Shown here in pieces: positions 24,562 to 37,440 of a stretch of 64,000 bases of DNA. The stretch is from Saxidomus purpurata (Eukaryota > Mollusca > Bivalvia > Venerida > Veneridae). The stretch is taken from contig JAFMSR010000003.1 of NCBI GenBank assembly GCA_022818135.1, positions 30,577,962 to 30,641,961 of the forward strand. Reading direction: 5' to 3'. The notes under the pieces were generated by a model that saw nothing but the letters and a program-made list of their open reading frames with translations, was not told the DNA's origin and did no database searches. Numbering within the stretch: position 1 is the stretch's first letter; each line of letters begins with the position of its first letter. Both the position numbers and the translations under genes were made by a program.

Positions 24562-26043
24562 CTCTCAGCTATTTAGTTAAAAAGACATTATACAGAATAG
24601 AATTTGTATCTATCCTAAAAACAATGAGATCAAAGATAACTATATGCTGTACAGACAAAACAATTAATTAATATTGACAGTATTAATCATGTTTAGCGAC
24701 ATTTGTGACGAGGTAACCTTTATGTTACATGGAAGCTCTATAGTGTATGTATTCTATTCAACACAACCTACATTGATGGTGAAGAGAAATAGTTAAATTA
24801 TAAAAATCAGCTGTAAACTTTTGATTTAGTTAATTATGTTATTCCTATATTATGTTGACAGACTTGTAATAATTCTGTGGACAAGACTATATGGTGGCAG
24901 AATTAACTTTTGCTGATTATTTTACTCTTTTTTCCCTGTAAATTATGCTATTTAAGGAAGGATATTTGTGATCTATAAAATATAGTTGTTTATTACGAAT
25001 AATGGAAAACATAAATTCCTGATCTCAGTAATCAAGCTTTCATTTAGTAATTTTTTTGATTGAATTGCAAATAGTGACTTGTACAGTATGAATGATTAAA
25101 TTTGGAGAATGTTGATTCAAACAGACCAGTTTATTCTGTAGGCCTAATAAAAAATGCTGAAAATTGCCAGATCATGCAAAACAGAAAGTGTTTAGACCAA
25201 TAAGTTACAATGTTTAATTTTGTCATTCATCAGTTCCAATGATATGAGTCTTTGTTGTACAAAATAGACTTGTATTCAATGCGTTTCTAGTTGCGGGGCT
25301 ATTTTACAAATGTATGAGGCCTGCAGTCAAATTTGCATCAAATTGTCGACTATTTTCAAAAATCAACATTTACCTAATACTAAAATTATGACAAAATCAT
25401 CCCTACAGTGAAATTCACATATCTTTACACTTTTATGCTTCTAAAATTGATAAAAGCACATTTTCAATAGTCCTATAGACTAAACCTGTCCAATTCAAAC
25501 TGTGTTAGCAGTGTACCCTATTACCCTGTACATCCATGCAGTTAAATCATAGTCCACAGTGTGTAATACTTCTCTCTCAGAACTAGTAATATACAAATGG
25601 ACAAGTGGACATTTTGTGTTGCCTGTATGCGAAGCAGATGGGCAATACTTTTGGATAACTTCTGTCACTTTCTGTCTGATTTAACATGCCTAAATGTACG
25701 CTGACTTAAATAGAGGTTGTTTTGTAAAGAAAATGAATCTTTTTTACAAAAATTTGCATGTTTGTGAAAATTTCATTTTGAAACACATCAACAGAAGTGA
25801 GTTGAAAAGAGTAATAACTTCAGATTTTATAGAACACAAAATGTTATCTATATTTTAATACTTACATTCTTTATTTTAAACATGTTTTTGTTGCTGTTAT
25901 GTTGTTGTTGTTTTTTAGTTTGACATTGACAGTTTCGCCTAGTATGCAAAACAGCAAGAGCTTTTTAGAAAATAATTAATGCCATTATTTTGGGTGAACA
26001 CATATTTACATTGTCAGATTGTCATTTGTTTCTTGACATGATA

Positions 26044-26265
26044 ATACAGACTGTTACTATAACCATGAACGTTTCCCTGTCACATATAGAAGCAGAGTAG
26101 CAGTCTAAATACAGACTGGTACTAAAACCTTCATGTTTCCTTGTCAAAGATTAATACCTACATATAGAAGCAGAGTAGCAGTCTTAATACAGACTGGTAC
26201 TATAACCTTTATGTTTCCTTGTCAAAGATTAATACCTACTTATAGAAGCAGAGTAGCAGTCTTCT
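26044..26265. repeat. Minisatellite, about three units of 64-79 bp
   Basis: Units start ATACAGACTG at 26044, 26108 and 26188. Each ends TATAGAAGCAGAGTAGCAGTC. The first unit lacks a 15-bp block (TCAAAGATTAATACC) that the next two share. Confidence 0.85.
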
Positions 26266-26399
26266 GACCTTTTACTTCCCTGAAGTAGATGGAAATCCTC
26301 TGTAGGGGGTAGGCTGAGCCTATAGAAGCTCACAAGTAATGTCTGTATGCAATACTGAAATATTTCTGTCGCATAATGATGTTGTTTATATAACTTTAA

Positions 26400-26570
26400 A
26401 TATTTTGCATTAGCTTTTACCCTTAGCTAGTGATTATGCCTTTGTAACCAGTGCACAGTTGTGCAGTCCAATCATTACCCATACTGTGGGCTATTCAGCC
26501 CTGAAAATTTCATTCAGCTCCCCTCTGAACAATTGATGGTACTGTCCAAGTAGAAAGAGTAAAATTTTAG
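26400..26570 (-). repeat. Dispersed repeat family A, reversed copy
   Basis: It keeps TGCCTTTGTAACCAGTGCA, GGGCTATTCAG, CAGCTCCCCTCTGAACAATT and GGTACTGTCCAAGT in family order. Diverged. Confidence 0.6.
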
Positions 26571-26924
26571 TGTGGTAGAGATTAGTGAAAACTTACCAAA
26601 CTTACTGCATTAACTTCTTTGATCTGTATGTAGAAGATTTAGATGTAAAAACTGTGTGAATTATGTTCAAAGTTAAATTAACTTGAAAATTGCATGCTGT
26701 TGTTTCCACTTTGCTTAATGTTTTCACTTTGCATGGTGTTATGCATATGTTAAATTTCACAATATTGTGGGAGTATTTCTCATTAAATATTCTGTCTGAC
26801 AACTTTATACATTGATTTTATAAAGTTTTTATGTAATGAGATCCGTGCTGTCATATAAAACTATAAATTTACAAAGCTGTAACGTTTCTTGACCAACATC
26901 TGCAGCAAATTTAAACATAAACCC

Positions 26925-27100
26925 TCACCCTCATGATAGCAAATAATATTGCCTTTGCAATATCCATGCAGTCTTATAATCTTCTCTGTTTGCTATGGAA
27001 TCAGTAAATTTTCAGTGAACACCCCTATTAACAGTTAATGGTATAGTCCAAACTCAAGGATGGAAAAGTCTATTTAAGAAATTTAGCATGGTCAGGATTA
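26925..27100 (-). repeat. Dispersed repeat family A, reversed copy
   Basis: It begins ACCCTCACCCTCATGATAGC, followed by CTGTTTGCTATGGAATCAG, AATGGTATAGTCC and GGATGGAAAAGTC in the family order. One of the fuller copies. Confidence 0.65.
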
Positions 27101-27412
27101 AGACAATTTTTTTATTCAAAAGGGCAAAATTACAGCAACTGTAAATAATTCATTATGCATTTGTAAATGGATGCTTATTTTTGTTTTCTGACTGCTTTTT
27201 TTCTGCCAGTAAGAGTACTACAAGGCAGGTTATTTAGTTGCTAACTGCCAAACACGTAGGTAAAAATCATCACCTACCAAGACTTCTCAAATTATTTATG
27301 CCTCCATCTTAAAACAAAAAAAAACCAGCACCGTTAGCATAGCAATACTGTACCAGTCTTACACGTCTCCTATGATTTTAGTTTTTTATTAAATTTTTTG
27401 TTCCTTTTTTTA

Positions 27413-28439
27413 TTAGCTCGACTATTCGGAGAATATGGAGAGCTATTACAGTCACTTGTGCGTCGGCGTCGGCGTTGCTTCTTTGGTTAAAGTTTTGCCT
27501 GCTAAGTACTATCATGCACATATCTCAGTAACCACTTATGATATTGACTTGAAACTTTGTTCATGTCTTTAGGGGTGTCATGCAATCAAGGCAGATAACT
27601 CTTGAAAAAATTTAGTGCAAATTATGGCCCTTGTTTGACTTTGAAAATTTGGTTAAAGTTTTGCCTGCTAGGTACTATCATGCACATATCTCAGTAACCA
27701 CTTATGATATTGACTTGAAACTTTGTTCATGTCTTTAGGGGTGTCATACAATCAAGGCAGATAACTCTTGAAAAAATTTAGTACAAATTATGGCCCTTGT
27801 TTGACTTTGAAAATTTGGTTAAAGTTTTGCCTGCTAGGTACTATCATGCACATATCTCAGTAACCACTTATAATATTGACTTGAAACTTTGTTCATGTAT
27901 TTAGGGGTGTCATACAATCAAGGCAGATAACTCTTGAAAAAATTTAGTACAAATTATGGCCCTTGTTTGACTTTGAAAATTTGGTTAAAGTTTTGCCTGC
28001 TAGGTACTATCATGCACATATCTCAGTAACCACTTATGATATTGACTTGAAACTTTGTTCATGTCTTTAGGGGTGTCATACAATCAAGGCAGATAACTCT
28101 TGAAAAAATTTAATACAAATTATGGCCCTTGTTTGACTTTGAAAATTTGATAAAGTTTTGCATGCAAGGTACTATCATGCACATATCACAGTAACCACTT
28201 ATGGTAGTTATATCAAACCTTGCAATAGTGTTCAGGGTAAATTTTGTATCAAACAATTAATTTACCAAAAATTAAATCTATAGTTATAGATTTTGACTTT
28301 TTTTATGATTCAACTTTCCTAGTTTATACTTAATAGTTAGCAGAATTTTGTTTTGCTATTACACTGATAAAAGTTTTGTTTTATTAGCAAACACCCACAA
28401 TAGTCGAGCGTGCTGTCTTATGGACAGCTCTTGTTAGCT
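27413..28439 (+). mobile_element. Tandem-core (pearl-like) element, 166-bp units
   Basis: The core is a tandem array whose unit starts GGTTAAAGTTTTGCC at 27485, 27651, 27817 and 27983, an exact 166-bp period. A fifth, degenerate unit starts near 28149. The flanks are inverted: TTAGCTCGACTATT at the left and AATAGTCGAGC ... CTCTTGTTAGC at the right. The published bivalve pearl elements have the same design (short inverted flanks around tandem cores of about 160 bp), so I call this pearl-like by inference. It has no coding capacity. The middle units are nearly identical, pointing to recent array turnover. Confidence 0.8.
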
Positions 28440-30865
28440 TTGCTCTGACGCAATAGTTATTCGGATGATTTATTTTGTAAATTTGATGAAAGAATAATCA
28501 CAATTGCAACAAAAATGATGTTGAAAGTATGACACTGTCATATTTTAAAGTGTTAACATAAAAAAATTATAAAGTGCATACATTATGATAGTCATCGTTA
28601 CAAATGAATCATTCACTGTTTCTGTACACAGTGTGTTTATGTCCTTTCACACACTGCTATATTATTTTCAGATTGGTGTTTTGAATTTATTTTATTTGTT
28701 TTCTGTTCAGTGTTTGATGTAAATTGTGATCTCTATCCGTGTACATTATAGGTTTGAATGCCATAACTTCTTATGTTTAAGACACCTAAGTTGTTATGGC
28801 TTCAACTCTTTCAGATATATGTATATTTTGCTTCCATCTTTATTTCACAGACATTAAAGATCAGTGTTGTCAGTGTTTGTTTAGTTGTTGATTTTTGTAC
28901 CCTTTTTATTTGCATGCTATTTTTACAGTGAAACTTTCCTTTTTGTTTCTGAACTATGTTTTACCAAATCACCAGTTTACTAAAAACCTGTACATTTCAG
29001 TGGTATAGCACATTGATGAAACCAAAGGGAGCAAGAAATACTTTACAATTTGATTAATACAGTACTGTTTAAGTTCTAATTTTGGCGGGGGTTTTATTTT
29101 GGCTACATTGGCAATTGCCATTGTTCCACCAAATCTAAACGCCGTTATTATAAAAGCTAAAAGGTAAGGGAAGGGAAGCAACTGCTACAAGATTCCAAAG
29201 GAAGGTAATTGCAATATTACATGCATATAATGAAAATATAATTCGAGTCAAGTAAATAAAAAACAAAATGGAGTATATACTAGTTTCATTTATTACCAAC
29301 AACTATAGTATAATGCTACTAATAATATGCAGAATATTTCCTTATTTTAATCTAAAAAACCGACAGCTATTGCCGGAAGACATTTTGTTTCATTTTAAGT
29401 GAAATTAAAGACAACGTACAAAACAGACGGCTTCAATTTATTAATTAAATAATGTTAAACTGTGAAACTGCTTATTCATAAATTATCGGTTTTTAAAAGT
29501 TTGATTGCAAATGTGTAAAAACATGTGCATGACCGAGGATTTGAAATTAAAACCGCTACAGCTTACTAGTTATAGCAAAATTAACATATTTTACCATGAA
29601 TTTACTGAAAGATAAACATAATCAATAAACACAAATTAATGATTCTCTTTTCTATACCTTTAATGCATTGTTATCACAAGTTAGCCGGACAATGTGGACA
29701 TTTATACAAACATAATCATAATGTTTGGTTATGTAAGAGTAACTTCCCTTGAACAAGTTTTATTTTAGTGGGTGGTTTATGTGATTTGCGCCAATTAATG
29801 ACACTGTTTATTCAAAACACTTAAAAAAACGCCAACATTTGGCACTGCAGATTTAAAGCCCCATTCAGTAATTTAGACATCTAGGAATAAAGAGTATAAA
29901 GCGAACCGTTTCAATGTCAGAACATTGAATTGTACAGGGATTTAGGGTGGGTGAGTTGAAGCATAGTATTGATATAATTTATGGTAGAGATATGAAGGCC
30001 TTTCTTTAAAAAGTAAATTCCTCTTCAAACTTCTGACTTGGAACATTGACAGACAGTAATGAGGAGATATGCAGAATACAAAATGAACATAATTCTTTCA
30101 TTTTATTTTTGTATTAGTTGTTTCCCTTTTCCTTATTATTACCCATAAGCAACTTTTTGCCAGAGCAGAATCAGTGAGAACCAAAATTATCTAATTATCT
30201 CCCTTTGTAAATTTTACTTGTACAGGTCAGTTGGCATGTGTAAAGAGCCCCTTTATTGCTAACCATTATGAGGGTAACTTCGATAATTCATTTGTTATCA
30301 GTTTGAGCTGGTAATATAAAGCATCCTGGGCATTGAAGTACATTACATTATTACTGAGTAACCAAAGTACAGCAAAAACTGACAGTATAAGTCACAAACA
30401 TTAGCATGATGTCCACTCCTCAAAACGTACAATAGTACAGTGGAAACAGTGACATGCAGAAGTCTGTTTATGTGAGAAAGCTGTGGATAGGTTTCTAGTA
30501 CGATAGTTAGGTAAACCGCCTGCCTGTAAAATGACTGAAACACAGTTGAAACAGACGTAACACAGAGAGAAACGAAAAATGAAACAAACCTGCAGTATGA
30601 TAGTGCTGGTAATACTGTACAATGTTGTAATGGTACAGTGTTGGTAATGGGATAATTTGTCATGAGATGTTGCAAGGTACTGCCACATGAACGATGTGGT
30701 AATGAGTACTCGGCACATTAATGAGCCTTCACATCATGGCTCCATGCTGTTGATCACACAGTGTGCTAATGGTTTGGAACAATGCCTTGGTAAGGTGGTG
30801 ACAGAACTGCATTGTTGCTTTTCCTACCAGAAAGAATAAAATGTGTGGCTATAATAGCCATCCTG

Positions 30866-30879
30866 GTCACCATGGTAAC
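30866..30879. promoter_or_regulatory. Perfect RFX X-box motif
   Basis: GTCACCATGGTAAC fits the X-box consensus GTNRCC-N2-RGYAAC with no mismatch. RFX factors bind such sites, in animals often in promoters of ciliary genes. No transcription start can be seen nearby, so function is unproven. Confidence 0.4.
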
Positions 30880-31226
30880 AACATTCTGTTAGATATAGAA
30901 AACATTAATTTTGGCATTAAAATACAGGTATCTAGTTCTCTCAGCAACCTAAACCCAGTAATTTGTAAGCTCAGCTCATAGTTTAATGACTGCATATATA
31001 TCAAAGGGACTGTTCATAGTCACTCAAGTGAACATTAAATACTACCCGATCAGGACAGTTCATTATAAGTTACACAATTGAATACAAGCATCACAAAGGC
31101 AATTCAAAGCTATGCAGTTAGCTCATATCATTAACAAAGTGTAGTAACTTAATAAAAATATGTATTTAGACATGCCCGTTCACAGGAATAGACCTACACA
31201 TAAACGTTATGGGTGCTGTTTTATAG

Positions 31227-31382
31227 AGACATCAGGAAACACCATACCCCGCAGGACAAGTATTATTCTAAAGTCACATGAGGGGACACATTCATACCCC
31301 ACAGGACTTGTATTGTCTATACGAACGTGGGGACACATTCATAACTCACGGGACTTACATTATTCTATAGTTACATGATGGG
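31227..31382. repeat. Minisatellite, three units of about 52 bp
   Basis: Three units share GGGGACACATTCATA, then C(A/C)C(A/G)GGACTT and ATTATTCTATAGTTACATGA. The units differ by several substitutions. The reading frame that crosses them is incidental. Confidence 0.75.
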
Positions 31383-32497
31383 GCACATTCATAACATACA
31401 GTGGTGTCCTTCGCTAACAAGGACTGGTTATTTAAGAAATAATATCCATTTTAGCAGTGTTTATCATCTAATAAAACATGATTCGGAGTTCTGATGCGCA
31501 CTAAAGCCTTAGGCCTGAGTGGGTTATTATACTAAACTTTAAAGCAGATGAAAGACAAAGATTTTTATTAGGCGACGAACGAAGCTTAAAGGATATCATT
31601 TCTATTCTAACATGACTAAATATCCTCCCCACCCCCCGAAAGATAAAAATGCTATGTGCTATATTTTACACGGGCATTTATTGGTATGTCATAAGGCACA
31701 ATTTGACATCATTTATGACGTCATAACTCCTCGTGCATCAAAAGCTAGCTAGGTTATTGCACAGGTTCTACAATTGATTTCTTTCAGACAAACAGAATAA
31801 ATCATGTTAGAATGGCCTGTGTAACCAGAGAAAGCAAATAACTTGCGAGGGAGCAATAATGAACCGCAGCATCTAAATGTATGGACCTTTATAACCTGAG
31901 CTTACAGTTTGTCCCACCAGAGTACAAGCAAGTTTTTATCTAAGATATTTAGAGTTTTAGGATGGAGCTCATCTTCATGATGTCAAAGTTATTCTTGTTG
32001 GAAAAAATTAGTGAAGAGAATTATTTTCACATTGCAGATATTAAGTTATTATGGAAAAAAATTTTTTAATGAAATGGATACATTTGATTGGATTAGGAAG
32101 TAGGGCAAACTGTAATGTAATGACTATCTGAACAGAATTAATCTTCATTGAATCTCCTCAGTCTTGGCTCTAGGGTACAGAAGTAGCAAATAATTAGATT
32201 TCTACACAGTATTTGGATAAAACTGATTTTTTGTTGGAATTGATATGCCTGTAATGTTGAGGAAAACACCTTAAGATGTACTTAATAATTTAATAAAATG
32301 ACATAATTTTAAATTTGTTTTTCATTTTTTCATTAAATGAGTTTTCATAGAAAATGAAATACAGATATATTGATATTTATTATATACTGTAAGGCAATAT
32401 AATTTGAAAAAAATAGCAATATACATTACTTTGTGTGTTAATAAGTGTTAAATGTTTTCTTTTAAAGCTCCTAAAATGACACGGATGAGTGTTCCAG

Positions 32498-32620
32498 CAC
32501 CAATACTCTGATCAGTATCAGCAGAAGCTTTTGCAGCTGGCAAGTCAGAATCTACACAGAGAAAGACTGTCTTCTGCTGACAATCTCTTCAAGACAGATA
32601 CTACATCATACTGTGGCTGA
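32498..32620 (+). CDS. Candidate orphan terminal exon (40 codons plus stop)
   Basis: After GTGTTCCAG an open frame of 40 codons ends at TGA 32618-32620. It reads HQYSDQYQQKLLQLASQN, then HRERLSSADNLFKTD, ending SYCG. The composition (Gln/Leu/Ser, amphipathic) looks coding against the surrounding AT-rich noise. An alternative acceptor TTTTAAAG at 32467 has a better pyrimidine tract but leads into a stop in this frame; in another frame it gives a short PKMTRMSVPAPIL tail. A poly(A) hexamer follows near 32826. It may be an alternative 3' exon of the DUSP gene, the last exon of another gene, or chance. Confidence 0.35.
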   Translation, partial: HQYSDQYQQKLLQLASQNLHRERLSSADNLFKTDTTSYCG

Positions 32621-35600
32621 GACAAGTGCACTTGTACTTCGCTTAAATAATAGCCAGACTTGTACTTCATCATGTGACCTTTTCAGCAAACTTGCAAACA
32701 TTACTATTTAGTAGTACAATTGAATAGTAAATTATTTACAGTTCAATGTTCAAAGGGTTAAGAGTGGTAATCAGTTTCTCACACCAGCTGTCATTTGTGA
32801 TGTATTGTCAAATCCACTGTTAAAAAATAAATGTTGACAATGTCATAGCATTTTACCTCACCTGAGCATGAAGTACCATATTGAGCTTTTATGATTGATA
32901 GATGTCTGTCAACACTTTAATGTCTTTTCTTACCAAATAGTGTTAAGATGTTTATGATATTAGTAAGATCTTATCCAAGCTCTGTTTGGGTCTGTTCAGA
33001 TCAGGAATTAGGTTAAGTTTGGTGAAAACCTGCTATATTTGACCTATTTAATATCCTATAGCACTATCAAATCATAGCGGAAATCTTGACAGAACTAGGT
33101 CACATTATTATTCTGTCTAATTTTAATGACACTTGTTTGGAAAGTAACAATTTTAAAATGATCTGTATAGAAATTTGATCTGTATAGAAATTTGATCGGC
33201 ATTTCATACAACTAGAGCAATGGTACTCAGGTTAGTGATACAGTGCTACCATGGCTCTCTTGTTTCAGAATGCTGGCCATGTAAGTTTTTTTTCTCATTT
33301 TTTGCCTGTAAGGTACACATTGAAGTTAACAGCTATAAGATGACTACAAAATGTTGAGAAAAAAAACAAGTACATAAATGTACAACTGACTGGTGAATGG
33401 CATTATGTTGTAACCAACTGAGGAAAAAAGCAATACCTTAAATGCAAAATACAAAAAAGTTTGAAGCAAGTGTCAAGTCAGTTGCTTTAGATAGATCAGG
33501 TCAGCAAGACTTAATTCATAGACTCTTTAGACATGAGAAGACATGGTCTGACTTTTGTGATACAGATAGAAGGAAGGTGGGAGAAACTGATTTAAACTCC
33601 TAGAGGATCGACTATCAGTATTAGATTAAAACAGAACTAGGTATTTAGTGTGAGTTACATACCTTGGAAAGGTCCAAGTAAACATGTACATTGCACTCCC
33701 ACCCCAGGCTGTTCTGTTCAATTTGTCTTTACCCATAAAAATGTTTTAACAAGTTAAGAAATATTAAAAAGGTAAAATCTTAAAAGTATGTAAAGTTCAA
33801 TTTGTCTATTACATTGTTATGTAGTTACTGTGGTAACTTGAATTGTGGGCGATCTTAAAGTTGTAGTTTTGAAAATTACTCATGGCAAAATAGTGTCACT
33901 AATACCTTAATTGTTTATATAAAAGGCCATAAAAATGTGTGACATTTCTGGTGAAATGAAATCTTATTGTGCAAACATGTTTTTTGTCAAACTTGGTCAA
34001 GATGTTTACAATGTCTATTAGCTTCACCGCTTTGTCTTCCGGGCTATTCTAATTGTAAGATCACCTGTGATCACAAAAATGTCATTTAAAATAAAGGGAG
34101 ACACAATGAAAGTTTTGTTTCATTTGATTAAAGCAGACTCTGCCAGAAAATTGTCTATCTTGAAAATCAGGACACATTCTGTGGCTGGGTAAAAAAACAG
34201 ATCAGTTAATGCTAAAGAAAAGAAGTGCATGAAATCTGGTAATCATTCCAGTGAGTGCTTCGTGGGAGTATAATATGACAATCTTCCTTTTAAAGTTAAG
34301 GTTTTACAGTGCACTTAGAACTTGAAAATGCTTCGAATTCATATAGAGAACAAAATGGGACCATAGAAAACATTACCCTGTCAGGTCTGTGTTTTATCAG
34401 GATAAATACATAGTGTTGTGATTTTTGTAAAACTTTTCATAATTTTTCTAATGTGCAGGAATTTAAACAAAAATACATGTCAAGACTTGAGATTCTGTAT
34501 GTACCGTGAGAATCATACATATGTTTTTCTACCAAAATATTATCAATTTTACTTTCGATATTTTATACAGATCATTCTAGTCATTATTTGAAAAGTATCT
34601 CAAATGTGCCCATAGAAAAGGCATCAGTTGGGTGTACAAGTATGTGTATAGTTATTTTTAGAAACAATGTTTTTGATGTATGTGAGTCATTTCTTGTGTG
34701 ATAAAGTGGATAGTCTATCAATCCCAAGTAGACTACAATATTAAATAGTTTTAACCCCACCCCCCCACAAAAAAAAAATGAGTGACAGGTAAATACACCA
34801 GCAGTTTTGACATAAAACATGCAACGGACATCTTTTTAATGGACACATCAGATTATTTATAATGATTGTGTAAAGTTGTTTAATGTTTGTAGATAATGTG
34901 TTAATTTATTAAACATTATAAAAGCATCATACCTGCTCATGGCTGTCTGATATCCCATATTTTACAAACCCGTATAAGTGTCAAACAGTGGTACTCGGTG
35001 CAGATTTTCATCAAACTTATGTCATTGCTGCTTTACCTGACTGTTACCTGTCATTTTTACCTCACTCCACTGAAGATCTACTATAACATAATTACATGTA
35101 CTGTTTGCATCAGTTTTAATGTAATTTCTTACATGGGCTTACAAGCAAACTTCACCTGCATTTATTTTTCCTTTTAAAACAGCTAACAAACACAAGATTG
35201 TGTGTTTTATTCAAGTCTTCACTACTAGATATGATAGAAAATTCTTATATTGCTTATTTTTATTATGCTGAATATGTTTTTCAAGAACAAAATAGAACAG
35301 TATTTGAGTGCAGTTAATTTCTAAGAAGAGAGAAAAAATGTGTTTTGAAGTATTTAGCAGTGATTGAATGAAGCCTAAAACAACAATTGCAGAATTGTCT
35401 CTCCTTTTTCTTCATTTATGTACTTAAAAAAGTAGGTGTCTTGCATGAATACTACATAATGACTGAAGAGAGAGAGTAAGATACATGTGGTTCAGTATTC
35501 AGTCTATAAAATATGTTAATATGCTCCCTTTCAAAGAAAGGCTGGGGGTGTTAATTATTTTGTAGCTGTTGGTATGTCGGTCCCTACATCCAATGTTTGT

Positions 35601-37440
35601 CCTCCATTTCATATTTAATTCTGCACAAAGTTTATGAAAATCTTGGTCAAAGAATTTCTGTTATAATTACAGTATATATATAACCATCTTATAATTGGCA
35701 GAAAGTGAAGAAATTTACCAGTTCAACTTTAATTCATAAAAGTATTGTTTGTGAATTGGTCTTTTGTTTCATCTTTGAAGGAGTTTCTTATTTTATATGC
35801 ACTAACACTTAATCACATTTGCCCCTTTTAGAATTCAGGTAAAGTTTTGTTTTGGCTGAAATTTTTATTTAGCTAATAAGACACAATAACACACTTGTCT
35901 TTACTTGATTTTTTTTACTAAACAGAGGTGTCCCATTTAGAGGTGTCCCATTTGCTACTCTTGAAAAGCTTAATATATTCTATTTGTGCTTAGGTTAAAA
36001 TAAGTCATGTAAAGATGCAGGTTAGGCTAATTTTAGTTCTATATTTCTGTCAATAACATCTGTAAAGATATAGACAGAGTTACTGCTCTTTAGTTGTTGA
36101 AATTTTAGAGATTTGCCCAAATCTACTGGCACTTTAAAAATAAAGGCCATCTTATTTAAATGTATAGTATTTGCTAATAAAATATGGAAGTCAGATTCCA
36201 GAACTGTACAGTTTCTCTTGGTATTGACAGAGTAATTTCCCCTTTATGATAGATCTAGAATGAATTTTTGCCTTCTCTTTAACAAAGCCTTTAACAGGGC
36301 TCTTTGTGTTATTATTAGCATTTCTTGTTTGATATGGCGTATGAAAAGATGATTTGTAAACTTGTGATAGTTCTTGTTGTACTTAGTTTATTCAGATTGT
36401 ATTTCTTGTTAAATAGTGTTATATTTTATCCATTTTTAATAACTACCTCAAAATTGAAACCAGAGAAGCTAAATTGTTCCTGGACAACTCTACACAGGAA
36501 ATGACAGAAGTGGGAGGTGGTTTGGGGGGTCATAATTATAACAAAGTCAGAATTTTGTTTACATTTAGCGAATTATTTGTTTTTTGAAATTTTACATAGA
36601 ATTAGATATTAAATTGAGGTTTAGATCAGAACAATTCTCTCCTTCATGTATTGGTAGAAGTTTCAGAAAATGATCCAACGGGCTTTTAGAATTATTGGTA
36701 GTCAATTTCTGTCATTGCCAGAAACAGTGCCACCTTGGCATATAACCCACCACTTCCAGAATTGTCATAGTTTGTTTAGGTTCTCATTAACGTCTGTCTG
36801 TACAGTGACCTGATTTGGCATCTCAAATTCTTTTATTGCCATCACTCAATTTTTTGTTTTCTGAAACAACATCAAAGCATTTCTTATATGAAATAGGCTC
36901 AAATGGCTCTTGCCCTTTCCCCCTATAGAAATTAGAATTAATCTTTTTCTTCTATTATCTAATTTGGAAAACATTTAATGCAAAATAAATTATTAACTGA
37001 TTGTGAAAAATCTGTGTACACATTGTTTGAAGCAATGTTTTCTGTAACAGATGAGTTTGTTAGGCATGGCTGTTCCAGTATTACTCTTATAATAAAACTG
37101 TGACTGTAAGTTATTGATACTGGAGGGCTAGTTTTATGTAACTATAAATGGTAGGTACCTGAATTATTAATATTATAATTACCATGTGAAAGATTTCTTA
37201 CTTCGGATTACTATCCCAATGGAGCAGATAGATATACAGAAAATTAAAACAAGCATTTTCTGTTTTGTTATCCTGTTTTTGTGATTATTTTAAAAATTCA
37301 GATGAAGTTTTGTGTAGATAAAAGTTCTATATATAGAATTATGTATTATTAGAGTTTTAAACCTATATTATAATGTTCGTGTAACTATTACATGAAAACT
37401 TGATAGTGATTGGTCAGTAACATTTTAGAAAAGGTTTGTT
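32621..37440. other. Non-coding spacer
   Basis: AT-rich DNA with no recognisable exon. Minor items: an 18-bp duplication near 33160-33197 (GATCTGTATAGAAATTT twice), a repeat end near 33210-33260 like that at 39485-39525, and a 17-bp duplication near 35929-35962 (AGAGGTGTCCCATTT twice). Confidence 0.7.
33210..33260 (+). repeat. Remnant of a repeat end
   Basis: ACTCAGGTTAGTGATACAGTG, then CTACCATGGCTCTCTTGTTT, is a diverged copy of the end of the repeat at 38884-39525 (CAGGTGAGCGATATAGGGCC, then ATCATGGCCCTCTTGTTT). Confidence 0.55.

Larger units (their letters stand above)
24562..27412. other. Non-coding spacer with short repeats
   Basis: I see no exon. The spacer contains a minisatellite (26044-26265) and two reversed copies of dispersed repeat family A (about 26400-26570 and 26925-27100). 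Confidence 0.7.
28440..32497. other. Non-coding spacer
   Basis: No exon is recognised. It holds a candidate X-box (30866-30879), a small minisatellite (31227-31382) and AT-rich filler. Confidence 0.65.

Noticed and set aside
27485..28310. Regularly spaced repeats that might suggest a CRISPR array
   Set aside because: The repeats are contiguous 166-bp units without unique spacers, in an animal genome with large spliced genes.
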